Source: Lacrimispora sinapis (lineage in GTDB: Bacteria; Bacillota; Clostridia; Lachnospirales; Lachnospiraceae). Taken from it: 64,000 nucleotides of DNA. A model generated the notes under the pieces. It did not search any database. It saw only the letters and a list, made by a program, of their open reading frames with translations, and was not told where the DNA came from. Of the stretch, positions 1-6,776 are shown piece after piece. The DNA is taken from the NCBI RefSeq assembly GCF_043633585.1, contig NZ_CP141832.1:2542001-2606000 (forward strand), read 5' to 3'. The number at the start of each line of letters is the position of its first letter. Position 1 is the first letter of the stretch. A program made the position numbers and the translations under genes.

Positions 1-107
1 TCGCTTATCATCTGTCCAGGCTTTAATTCCAGGTCCAAAATCTCCTGTTTCAGAGTCTCAAACACCAGCTCGCCACGATTCTTGTAGGTTTTGGTTTTTC
101 CTTCCAT
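1..107 (-). CDS. GntR-family transcriptional regulator, N-terminal fragment (runs off window)
   Basis: Only the first 35 codons are inside the window. They read MEGKTKTYKNRGELVFETLK and continue with a segment resembling the first helix of a GntR winged helix-turn-helix (LELKPGQMIS). The gene is transcribed away from the dehydrogenase at 243-1055 but on the same strand, about 135 bp downstream of it, so the two may share an operon. GntR proteins of the FadR/UxuR type often control sugar-acid genes, which fits the neighbour and the palindromes upstream of it. The effector-binding domain is not visible. Confidence 0.7.
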   Translation of the reverse strand, partial: MEGKTKTYKNRGELVFETLKQEILDLELKPGQMIS

Positions 108-242
108 GGAACACTCTCCGTCTTCTATATTATAAACATTAAAAAATATGCCATGAAGTCTGCAAGGCGGCAGACATCATGGCCATATTTATCTCATGAA
201 ACCACACGATGAACGTCTGATCTCACGTTAAAATCTGACTAA

Positions 243-1055
243 TTACTGGGGCTGTTTGCCAATGTAAGCTAAGATGCCGCCATCAACATACAGAATGTGT
301 CCGTTTACAAAATTTGATGCATCGGAAGAAAGGAATACTGCCGGGCCTCCCAGATCTTCCGCCTCTCCCCAGCGTCCTGCAGGAGTTTTAGCGATGATGA
401 ACTGATCAAATGGATGTTTGGAACCGTCTGCCTGAATCTCACGAAGCGGTGCGGTCTGAGGAGTCGCAATGTAGCCAGGTCCGATGCCGTTACACTGAAT
501 GTTATACTCGCCGTACTCAGAAGCAATATTCTTGGTCAGCATCTTAAGTCCGCCCTTTGCTGCTGCATAAGCAGCTACTGTCTCACGGCCAAGTTCAGAC
601 ATCATGGAACAGATGTTGATGATCTTTCCGTGACCCTTTTTAATCATTGACGGAATAACTGCCTTTGCTACGATAAATGGTGCATTTAAATCAACATCAA
701 TTACTTGCCTGAAATCTGCAGCTGACATCTCGCACATGGGAACACGTTTGATGATACCGGCGTTATTTACCAGAATGTCAATCACACCAACTTCTTTTTC
801 AATCTGAGCTACCATAGCATTTACGCCGTCTTCATTGGTAACGTCACATACATATCCATAAGCGGTAATTCCTTCTTCTTTATAAGAAGCGATCCCCTTA
901 TCTACTAATTCCTGTTTGATATCATTAAAAACGATGGTAGCACCAACTGCTGCAAGAGATTTCGCAATGGCAAATCCAATACCATAGGAAGCGCCTGTCA
1001 CTAAGGCAACCTTTCCTTCAAGGGAAAACTGGCTTGTTAGGTAATCCTTATTCAT
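243..1055 (-). CDS. SDR-family sugar-acid dehydrogenase (gluconate 5-dehydrogenase / 2-deoxygluconate 3-dehydrogenase type)
   Basis: A 270-residue short-chain dehydrogenase. The Rossmann motif TGASYGIG lies near residues 20-27, NNAG near 96-99, the catalytic Ser in the INICSMMSELG segment and the YAAAK catalytic pair near 165-169. Length and sequence fit cytosolic NAD(P)-dependent enzymes that interconvert a keto-gluconate and gluconate, or act on 2-deoxygluconate in hexuronate breakdown. The exact substrate cannot be read from sequence. ATG at 1055 is preceded by an AAGGAG-like site. A GntR gene lies downstream and two palindromes lie upstream, consistent with substrate-induced control. Confidence 0.85.
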   Translation of the reverse strand: MNKDYLTSQFSLEGKVALVTGASYGIGFAIAKSLAAVGATIVFNDIKQELVDKGIASYKEEGITAYGYVCDVTNEDGVNAMVAQIEKEVGVIDILVNNAGIIKRVPMCEMSAADFRQVIDVDLNAPFIVAKAVIPSMIKKGHGKIINICSMMSELGRETVAAYAAAKGGLKMLTKNIASEYGEYNIQCNGIGPGYIATPQTAPLREIQADGSKHPFDQFIIAKTPAGRWGEAEDLGGPAVFLSSDASNFVNGHILYVDGGILAYIGKQPQ

Positions 1056-1113
1056 GATTCAATTCTCCTTTACTCGTGTTTTTTTGGTCAGTTATCTCGT
1101 CATCACTATGTTT

Positions 1114-1150
1114 TTTGAATTGTATTCAAACGTAAATATTTGTATACAAA
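1114..1150. promoter_or_regulatory. Two candidate GntR operators upstream of the dehydrogenase
   Basis: Two palindromes sit about 60-95 bp upstream of the dehydrogenase start. TTTGAAT-TGT-ATTCAAA occupies 1114-1130 and the perfect palindrome TTTGTATACAAA occupies 1139-1150. Their half-sites are alike and a further TTGTATAT follows at 1159. Spacing and symmetry fit FadR/UxuR-type GntR repressors, and a GntR gene lies at the left edge. The link to that regulator is inferred. Confidence 0.6.
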
Positions 1151-1295
1151 CTTAATGACTTGTATATATGCTAACACACCATATATACTTTTTCAATATA
1201 CATTTTTACCAAACAATGGTGTTTTTATTTAGCTATAATTTTTTTCTTAAACGAATGATGGTTCTCCCTCTACTTTGTCCCCATTCAGGACAAAA

Positions 1296-1328
1296 AAATT
1301 CTGGTCTCCATAAAAGAAACCAGAATTT
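1296..1328 (-). terminator. Rho-independent terminator after the Asn/Cys-rich gene
   Basis: AAATTCTGGT pairs with ACCAGAATTT around a short loop, with a T-run following on the minus strand (A-run 1292-1298 on the plus strand). It lies about 20 bp beyond the stop of the gene at 1346-1639. Confidence 0.8.
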
Positions 1329-1345
1329 CATATTTGTATGGAACA

Positions 1346-1639
1346 TTACCTGCAGCCACAGTCAGATTCAGAATCCCCCATGACTGAACCGTTATAGCTT
1401 CTTCCGCATCCGGTAGCAGACCAGAATCCATCACGGAACCCCGTCTCATAGCCATCCTTGAAACCAGCGGCATAACCCTGACGATAACACATACTCATGT
1501 TTCCGTTTCCTGTGGTTGCATCGCTGACTTCACTCTTGCATTTATTCATATTGCTGCTTCTTGTACAGCTGACGTTACAGTTATTATTGTCATTATTATT
1601 ATTGCAGCATCCGCAATTATTCCAACTATTACAACTCAT
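1346..1639 (-). CDS. Small Asn/Cys-rich protein, possible spore-surface protein
   Basis: 97 residues. The first third is almost entirely Asn and Cys (CGCC followed by N-runs). The second half has a short GY/GF-x2-GF-x-DGY repeat near residues 54-71, and the protein ends in DCGCR. No enzyme motif is seen. Cys- and Asn-rich small proteins of this kind are common on clostridial spore coats, but that is inference from composition. The gene has its own terminator at 1296-1328. Confidence 0.55.
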   Translation of the reverse strand: MSCNSWNNCGCCNNNNDNNNCNVSCTRSSNMNKCKSEVSDATTGNGNMSMCYRQGYAAGFKDGYETGFRDGFWSATGCGRSYNGSVMGDSESDCGCR

Positions 1640-1764
1640 TTATATATGCTCCTCAATTATCAAGCTTGTAGTATATCTTATGCTTCTATACCTGATATGT
1701 GAGCTTTAGAACTACTTTTTATCTCTTTTATCCATCAATCTTCGATTGTTTCAATGCTTTTCAT

Positions 1765-3774
1765 CTAAACCTGATAAATCCTTATATTGTCTCTGTTATG
1801 TAATTCCTGCTGAAAATATCCGTTTTCCCCGTTGACCTCAAGCATGACCTGTCTTGTGAGATTTTTGAAATCCAGACCGGAATATTCCAGCATATCCATT
1901 AGATAATATGGCTGGTTGTTTGGCTTTGGCGGAAGAACCAGGGGGGTGTCATTGAGAATAACCGTAATCTCTCCTCTGACTTTCTGCTCCTTTTTTATTT
2001 CCTCTTTAAGTGCTCCGGAGATTATATTCATGGAGCTCATTTCTGCGGGTGCCAAACGGATTCCTGAAACAGGAGGATGCCCATGCTCCTGACGGACAGC
2101 CACACCGCTCTCTTCTTCCCGTTCTGCTGCAAAAAGTACCTCCTGCTCCTCAACAGGATCTGATTCTTTAACAAGCTCTTCTATTTCTATTTTATCACCG
2201 GATTTTAAGACAACATCTTCTTTTACAAGCTGCCCGTTTACCACCACCCTCTTGTCCGGGCCAAGCGGTGTCACATCGGACAGTTTAGCTGCGGCACTCT
2301 TCCCGTGTTTGGCAGGAATGAATACGATCCAGTCTTCGGCATTTACCGGGTCCGACAGCTGGGCTTCTTCTCCATTGAGTTTTAAAACCGAAGGCTCTGC
2401 TTTTTCCCCGTAGAAAATGGTTCTCTTGCCATTGACGCTTACCACCAGATTCTGTCCGGAACGTCCGATCATATCCTGATAATTATAGCCGTTCATCATC
2501 AGCACATCCATTACCGTAAAGCTTCCATTGCGGAAGATCTTAGCCGGCCGGTCATTTAAGGTAATCCGGTAGCTGTCATTGACGATGTTAAAGCCTGCGG
2601 AAATGACGATTCCCAAGGGAGTTGCGTATTCCGGATTCTCAAGGTCGTATTCCTCTGAATAGGCATTGATCTTAAAATTATTGCCTGCAATGGCCACTCG
2701 TTTGGGATCAATCTTTAAATGCTCCACGATCCCCTCTTTTAAACCGGCCAGTCTGCTTCCGCCTCCTGCTAAAAATACCGCAGACGGCATTCCTCCGTTG
2801 ATCTCTATGATCTTTGCAGATATTTCTTCACAAAGCCGAAAAGAGGCTTCCTTAATGCTTTCAAAGATAGATTCTCTGGTTATGGTCTGTTCAAATCCCA
2901 GAATATCAGTAAAATGCAGTTCTTCCATTTCATCTATCTCTGACTTAATCTTCTCCGCCGTATCAAAGTCCACCAGGTACTCTTTCATAATCGACTCGGT
3001 AATCTCATCTCCTGCCAGGATAGCCATGGTGTATCCAGTTACACTTCCATCCCGGCATACAGCAATATCTGAGGTTCCGGCACCGATATCCACCATAGCC
3101 AGGTTCAGTAACCGGATGTTTTGAGGGATTGCAGCATTGATCGCAGCAATAGGCTCCAGAGTCAGGCTTGCCACCTCAAGATTGATCTTGTGCATGGCGG
3201 AATAAAGACTTTCTACTACTTCTGTGGGAAGGAAGGTCGCTATAATGTCCGCTTTTAATACTCGTCCATGATGATCCACCAGATTGGATATCATATAATT
3301 ATCCAGGTAATACCGGCTGACCGTATAGCCTACCAGATAAAACTGCCGGTCAGAATCCTTGCCTTCCCTGCTCATAAATATCTTTTCGGCTTCACTGATT
3401 GCACCGGCTTCCAGTCTGCTGACAGCTTCTGCATCAATCTTCTGTGCCCTGGAAAGTTCCATCTCAAAGGTAACGCTTTCCGTCCGCAGTGCTCTTCCTG
3501 CTGCTGCCACGCACACCTTATGAAGCCTGCATCCCAGTTTCTTTTCAAGCCTTTCCTTAACCTGACCGGCAATCTTGGCCACCTGGTCAATATCCTCGAT
3601 CTGGCCGTCAATCATCGCTCGTTTTGTATGCTCGGCCTTCTCTATGGCAACGATATGAATTCTCTCCCCATCCGGCATTCCCACCATACCGATAATGCTG
3701 CGGGTTCCGATATCCAGTGCGAAAATAGCCTGATCCGGAAGTGTGTCTGTCAAAATGCTATTTCTGTTATCCAT
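1765..3774 (-). CDS. FtsA-like actin-fold ATPase with a long C-terminal extension
   Basis: 669 residues. The first 400 or so match the FtsA/PilM actin-like ATPase fold: phosphate-1 loop LDIGTRSIIG near residue 20, a DIGAGTSDIAV phosphate-2 segment near 228, and an adenosine-type FLAGGGSRL near 335. FtsA proteins anchor FtsZ to the membrane, but this one is longer than a typical FtsA (about 420). It continues for about 260 residues and ends in two segments that look related (YRITLNDRPAKIF near 405 and EITVILNDTPLVL near 600), each ending in a VNG-type strand. No amphipathic membrane-targeting helix is obvious at the C-terminus. A family of such proteins in Clostridia is usually called cell division protein FtsA; the role here is not proven. 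Confidence 0.8.
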   Translation of the reverse strand: MDNRNSILTDTLPDQAIFALDIGTRSIIGMVGMPDGERIHIVAIEKAEHTKRAMIDGQIEDIDQVAKIAGQVKERLEKKLGCRLHKVCVAAAGRALRTESVTFEMELSRAQKIDAEAVSRLEAGAISEAEKIFMSREGKDSDRQFYLVGYTVSRYYLDNYMISNLVDHHGRVLKADIIATFLPTEVVESLYSAMHKINLEVASLTLEPIAAINAAIPQNIRLLNLAMVDIGAGTSDIAVCRDGSVTGYTMAILAGDEITESIMKEYLVDFDTAEKIKSEIDEMEELHFTDILGFEQTITRESIFESIKEASFRLCEEISAKIIEINGGMPSAVFLAGGGSRLAGLKEGIVEHLKIDPKRVAIAGNNFKINAYSEEYDLENPEYATPLGIVISAGFNIVNDSYRITLNDRPAKIFRNGSFTVMDVLMMNGYNYQDMIGRSGQNLVVSVNGKRTIFYGEKAEPSVLKLNGEEAQLSDPVNAEDWIVFIPAKHGKSAAAKLSDVTPLGPDKRVVVNGQLVKEDVVLKSGDKIEIEELVKESDPVEEQEVLFAAEREEESGVAVRQEHGHPPVSGIRLAPAEMSSMNIISGALKEEIKKEQKVRGEITVILNDTPLVLPPKPNNQPYYLMDMLEYSGLDFKNLTRQVMLEVNGENGYFQQELHNRDNIRIYQV

Positions 3775-3881
3775 AAATAATGCCCCATTCTCTTATCTAT
3801 TTGCCTTTTATTTTACTAGTATAAACAGCCTCCGTCAATCGAATAAAGGAAACTTTTGCTGAAAAAGCGGGGAATTTAGCT

Positions 3882-3929
3882 AATAAAAACAGGCTGCAGC
3901 ATAAAATTGCACTGCAGCCTGTTTTTATT
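3882..3929 (-). terminator. Strong terminator overlapping the cotJC stop codon
   Basis: An 18-bp arm (AATAAAAACAGGCTGCAG) at 3882-3899 pairs perfectly with its complement ending at 3929, around a 12-nt loop. The right arm overlaps the TAA stop of cotJC piece 3 (3928-3930). The T-rich ends make it work in either direction. It marks the end of the cotJ operon. Confidence 0.85.
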
Positions 3930-4344
3930 AACATGGTTTTCTGATATCAAAACTGGGATTGAAGGCATAGAAATTCTTGCTGTCCAGATTATCCTGGGTG
4001 ATCCGTAATGCTTCTCCGAATCTCTGGAAATGAACAATTTCGCGTTCTCTCAAATAACGGATCGGATCACAAATCTCCGGGTCGGTTATCACACGCAAAA
4101 TGTTGTCATAAGTACTCCGCGCTTTCTGTTCGGCTGCCATATCTTCGACTAAATCAGTAATTGGATCTCCTTTTGACTGGAACTCACAGGCATTGAACGG
4201 TACCCCTCCGGCTGACTGGGGCCAGATTCCAGTCGTATGGTCAATGTAATATGGACCAAAGCCTGATTCTACTACCTGTTCCGGGGTCAGGTTTCTGGTT
4301 AATTGGTGAACGATAGCGGCCACAATTTCCAGATGGGCTAATTC
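3928..4344 (-). CDS. cotJC: cotJC segment 3 (codon 65 to stop): C-terminal two thirds of spore-coat Mn catalase
   Basis: Reading from GAA at 4344-4342 gives ELAHLEIVAAIVHQL and runs open to TAA at 3928, giving 138 residues. It carries the di-manganese ligands of the catalase family: E65 and H68 in EELAHLE, Glu in DMAAEQKA, and His in REIVHFQRF. Just upstream of 4344 the homology stops and the sequence becomes the end of element 1. There is no proper start codon here, so the segment is unlikely to be made alone, although a GTG at 4323 is in frame. Joined to segments 1 and 2 it completes a 202-residue CotJC. The join sits inside the E-x-x-H metal motif, so only a precise excision would give an active enzyme. 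Confidence 0.9.
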   Translation of the reverse strand, partial: ELAHLEIVAAIVHQLTRNLTPEQVVESGFGPYYIDHTTGIWPQSAGGVPFNACEFQSKGDPITDLVEDMAAEQKARSTYDNILRVITDPEICDPIRYLREREIVHFQRFGEALRITQDNLDSKNFYAFNPSFDIRKPC

Positions 4345-4372
4345 GTTGGGACTTCGCCGGTATCGGTAATCT
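4339..4372. other. Left attachment junction of element 1
   Basis: cotJC codons to the left (GAATTAGCC on the minus strand) meet element sequence at the core ATTC (4341-4344). Reading inward, 16 nt separate the core from TATCGGT. The matching right arm has 14 nt before the same word, which places the likely crossover dinucleotide at TC (4343-4344). The mapping is by hand from the restored reading frame, and the exact cut position is inferred. Confidence 0.75.
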
Positions 4373-4619
4373 GTGAAAAGAGCCTAAGTACCGGATATCC
4401 GCCATATTATCCATTCAATGCGTCACAATCAAATGCTGTGTTGCTATGCACTTTTCATTCGCAGTAAAGAAGCTAACCGTGATCGAAACCAGCTTATAAT
4501 TTCATGGCTTCGGTTTCTTTCCCGGTGATTTTCTTAGCCCTCCAGGCTATTTTCTCCCTTTTATTTCCTATTGCAGCGCAGAACATATGTTTGTTATCCT
4601 GATTATTGAGGTGATATTT

Positions 4620-4883
4620 ATGGCATACATTAATCTATCTGCTAGAATAAACGTTCCGGTGATTGCAAGTTTTAATACGAAAGGGGATTGTATACCTCTT
4701 TATTTTCGATATATTTTCCCCGATGATTCTTACACGGACTTCTCTATTGACCGTATTATTGAAACGAAAAGGGGATCCCGTAAAACTATTTATATCTGTG
4801 AGGTTACTGTGTATGATATACGGCACACGATAAAACTCGTGCACTTTTTGGACCAGGAACTTTGGGCTATTAACGCCTATTAA
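4620..4883 (+). CDS. Hypothetical protein, 87 residues
   Basis: ATG at 4620 follows GAGGTG at a good distance and starts MAYINLSARINVPVIASFN. An upstream in-frame start exists but lacks a ribosome site. The sequence has alternating charged and aromatic residues (PLYFRYIFPDDSY, KTIYICEVTVYD) suggesting a small all-beta protein. No signal peptide or membrane helix is seen and I do not recognise the family. It is the first gene inside the left end of element 1 and the only plus-strand gene there, with about 240 bp of apparently empty sequence before it. Confidence 0.55.
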   Translation: MAYINLSARINVPVIASFNTKGDCIPLYFRYIFPDDSYTDFSIDRIIETKRGSRKTIYICEVTVYDIRHTIKLVHFLDQELWAINAY

Positions 4884-4934
4884 AATATTAGTTTTATTAA
4901 CTTGGTATTATACTTATACACAGAAAATTAAGGT

Positions 4935-5396
4935 TTATTTTCCAATTGCATTTTGCTGTATACTTTCATCAAACAGTTGTTTTGAAAATTTATAATGAAA
5001 ATTCTGCATACCTTCTCTCATATAAAAGCGATGCGTATTTTTACGTAATTGGTTGCAAGCTACCTCTATTTGTGAACAGCCGTTGTTTTTTGCGATCTGA
5101 CAGCTTTGAAAAAACATTTCTTTTCCAATGCCTTTGTTTCTGCATGTATTGGCAACTGCAAATTCAAGAATTTCTGCGATTTGCTCCGCATGATGTAATT
5201 GTGCTTCAAAACGCATGTTTAAAACGCCAAACACTGTACCGTCCTCTTCACAGACCAAGCAATAATAATGGCAATCACTTACCTGATCCCGATAGATTGC
5301 GAAAAATCTGTCGTAGGAAAGTTCCTTGTTTTCCATATCACAAACCAAAGAATAAATTGCTTTACAGTCATCTAAATTACCTTTTCTATATTTCAT
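4935..5396 (-). CDS. GNAT-family N-acetyltransferase
   Basis: 153 residues with a GNAT fold. The acetyl-CoA loop appears as CRNKGIGKEMFFQ near residues 85-97, preceded by a strand with EILEFAV and followed by a NGCSQIEVACN strand and a Y-R-EGM tail. The target is unknown. It starts MKYRKGNLDDCKAIY at 5396. It is transcribed toward the left end of element 1, convergent with the small gene at 4620-4883. Confidence 0.85.
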   Translation of the reverse strand: MKYRKGNLDDCKAIYSLVCDMENKELSYDRFFAIYRDQVSDCHYYCLVCEEDGTVFGVLNMRFEAQLHHAEQIAEILEFAVANTCRNKGIGKEMFFQSCQIAKNNGCSQIEVACNQLRKNTHRFYMREGMQNFHYKFSKQLFDESIQQNAIGK

Positions 5397-5627
5397 TCAA
5401 ATAACCTCCCCATATTTTTATTTTATCTGGAATGCTGCATTATGTAAATATTCTTTATTAATACACAACACTAATTACGAACGATCAATATTAAGTTTAT
5501 TGTACATTGATACGGGAAATCCTAATTATCTACCAATTATTTTACTTTTATTGGCATAATATTTTCATAGCTTATGCTCATAATAATACTGTGTTCAAGA
5601 AACACAACAAAACCAGAGGGGAAAAGC

Positions 5628-5663
5628 ATGGATGACAATGCGGAAATAACAATAGGTTGTTAA
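5628..5663 (+). CDS. Possible 11-residue micropeptide (MDDNAEITIGC)
   Basis: A short reading frame follows AGAGGGG and is enclosed by a TTGGCA/TATGCT promoter-like pair near 5550-5577 and a terminator at 5698-5732. It could be a micropeptide or the translated part of a small RNA. The evidence is limited to the ribosome site and the unit boundaries. Confidence 0.25.
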   Translation: MDDNAEITIGC

Positions 5664-5697
5664 TGAAGTATTTGTTGACTGCTAAAACCTCAGTCAG

Positions 5698-5732
5698 AAA
5701 AATGTCCTCAAATTAATCTTGAGGGCATTTTT
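5698..5732 (+). terminator. Rho-independent terminator inside element 1
   Basis: AAAAATGTCCTCAA pairs with TTGAGGGCATTTTT around ATTAATC, with T's following on the plus strand. No long plus-strand gene precedes it, so it ends a short transcript of about 130 nt. Confidence 0.75.
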
Positions 5733-5976
5733 CCTTTTCCTATCATCTTTATATTCCTGTTATTCCATTTTTTTATTCTTATAGTTTCTCAAGTTCATTA
5801 AAATTGATGTGGTTATAAATTTTTATGACTTCTTCACACAATATTTTGCTAAACAATAATTGATAACATTGATACCCGGGGAAAGAATTACAAACAGCGT
5901 TGCATAAAAGATTTTGTATGCAATACAAACAGATCTGCTCTTATGAAGTACTTGATGGATTTCAAAAGAAGGATTA

Positions 5977-6066
5977 ACTCCATAAATGGGAGGAGCCGGC
6001 AAGATGGGGGAATCCTGCCGGCTATATGAAAAAAAGTATATTAAAAAGGTTATTGGCCTCTTTGTG
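5977..6066 (-). ncRNA. Putative small RNA, copy A (in element 1)
   Basis: The transcript would start about 7 nt after the -10 at 6078-6073. It holds a purine/T-rich 5' part, then AGCCGGCA (minus strand) pairing with TGCCGGCT (plus positions 5994-6001 and 6016-6023). CTCCTCCC follows directly, then a weak CTCC/GGAG hairpin. The same order (hairpin with CCGGC stem, then CTCCTCCC or CTTCCTCCC) occurs in copies B (15065) and C (32911). CTCCTCCC is complementary to a strong ribosome binding site, suggesting an antisense action on mRNA starts. No credible protein is encoded. The RNA call and role are inferred. Confidence 0.55.
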
Positions 6067-6072
6067 ATTATT

Positions 6073-6126
6073 AATATACCTGCAAATTGTGACGGGAGTT
6101 TGATGGATCTGTGAAGAGTTTGTGAA
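6073..6126 (-). promoter_or_regulatory. Promoter A with four 11-bp-phased TTCACA-type repeats
   Basis: On the minus strand the hexamers TTCACA, TTCACA, ATCAAA and GTCACA begin exactly 11 bp apart (plus positions 6121, 6110, 6099, 6088). Nine bases later comes TATATT (6078-6073). No good -35 box is present. This layout fits activation by a PhoB/OmpR-family response regulator; Bacillus PhoP boxes are hexamers of this type with 5-bp gaps. Confidence 0.7.
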
Positions 6127-6190
6127 AGAACGTGGTACACTTAGAATTTCATACCGCTAATAACCCTCCGCTTGTCCAACAGCTCCGGTA

Positions 6191-6349
6191 TCAACCGGAT
6201 TTCTCTTTTCGTTCTTTCTCCTGATAAATCCCACTGGCGATACGGCTGATATTATCAAGAATCTGCTGACGCTCTTCTTCTGTTTTTACAAAGCAATCAT
6301 CATGAGCACGTATAATTGTATTGCCGATCTTTTTCTCAAGAACAACCAT
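6191..6349 (-). CDS. Small helical protein, 52 residues
   Basis: ATG at 6349 (MVVLEKKIGNTIIRAHDDCF) follows AAGGAAGGT at good spacing; a longer in-frame version starts at 6406 without one. It has a short beta start and then a charged helix (EEERQQILDNISRIASGIYQ). Small proteins of this general type occur beside recombinases on clostridial mobile elements. It is one candidate for an excision partner of the element 1 recombinase, but nothing in its sequence proves that. Confidence 0.5.
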   Translation of the reverse strand: MVVLEKKIGNTIIRAHDDCFVKTEEERQQILDNISRIASGIYQEKERKEKSG

Positions 6350-6525
6350 ATGCAGCACCTTCCTTTCTCTTAACCTTATGCGGTACCGGTTGTACTTGTT
6401 GCTCACTTAGAATCATCCTCTTGTGACTTTTCCTTTATTATTTTGTTGTTATAAATAACTTTTTAAGTTTTACATTGATTTAAGTTATTAAATATGACAA
6501 CATATTCATCAAGAGAGGGGATAAT

Positions 6526-6630
6526 ATGTTTGGAAGTCGGCTTAGAGAAGCAAGACGTAACAAAGGATACACTCTTGAAAAACTGTATTGGAGATATCCA
6601 GCGGAAATGAAAAGGCTCATGTTTCATTAA
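6526..6630 (+). pseudogene. Remnant of an XRE-type helix-turn-helix regulator
   Basis: ATG at 6526 follows GAGAGGGG and reads MFGSRLREARRNKGYTLEKL, a typical first two helices of an XRE/Cro domain. It then leaves the family (YWRYPAEMK) and stops after 34 residues, before the recognition helix. It is therefore truncated and unlikely to bind DNA as a normal repressor. Confidence 0.55.
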
Positions 6631-6646
6631 GATACGTGTTAATAAG

Positions 6647-6692
6647 AAAAAAAGCCCGGTGCAGATAACACCCGACGGCTTCAGACAGAATT
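6647..6692 (-). terminator. Terminator after the EAL-CBS-GGDEF gene
   Basis: On the minus strand AGCCGTCGGGTG pairs with CACCGGGCT followed by seven T's. It lies about 85 bp beyond the stop of the gene at 6777-8549. Confidence 0.7.
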
Positions 6693-6776
6693 CCGGTTCT
6701 GGTTTTATATCCAGATATCCCTCTTGTTTGTAAATTTCGTTTTGCGGCACCCTTTTAAGCGTTTATATACTCATGG

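Noticed and set aside
3928..4323. A simple truncated Mn-catalase pseudogene
   Set aside because: The missing codons are present at 13366-13470 and 16960-17051 in the same frame, flanked by recombinase genes and matching cores, which decay would not produce.
5823..6140. Minus-strand 105-codon open frame
   Set aside because: It runs through the phased promoter and hairpin of small-RNA copy A, has no ribosome site, and its sequence is not protein-like.
6463..6750. Minus-strand 95-codon frame after the EAL-CBS-GGDEF gene
   Set aside because: It reads across the terminator at 6647-6692 and resembles no protein family.
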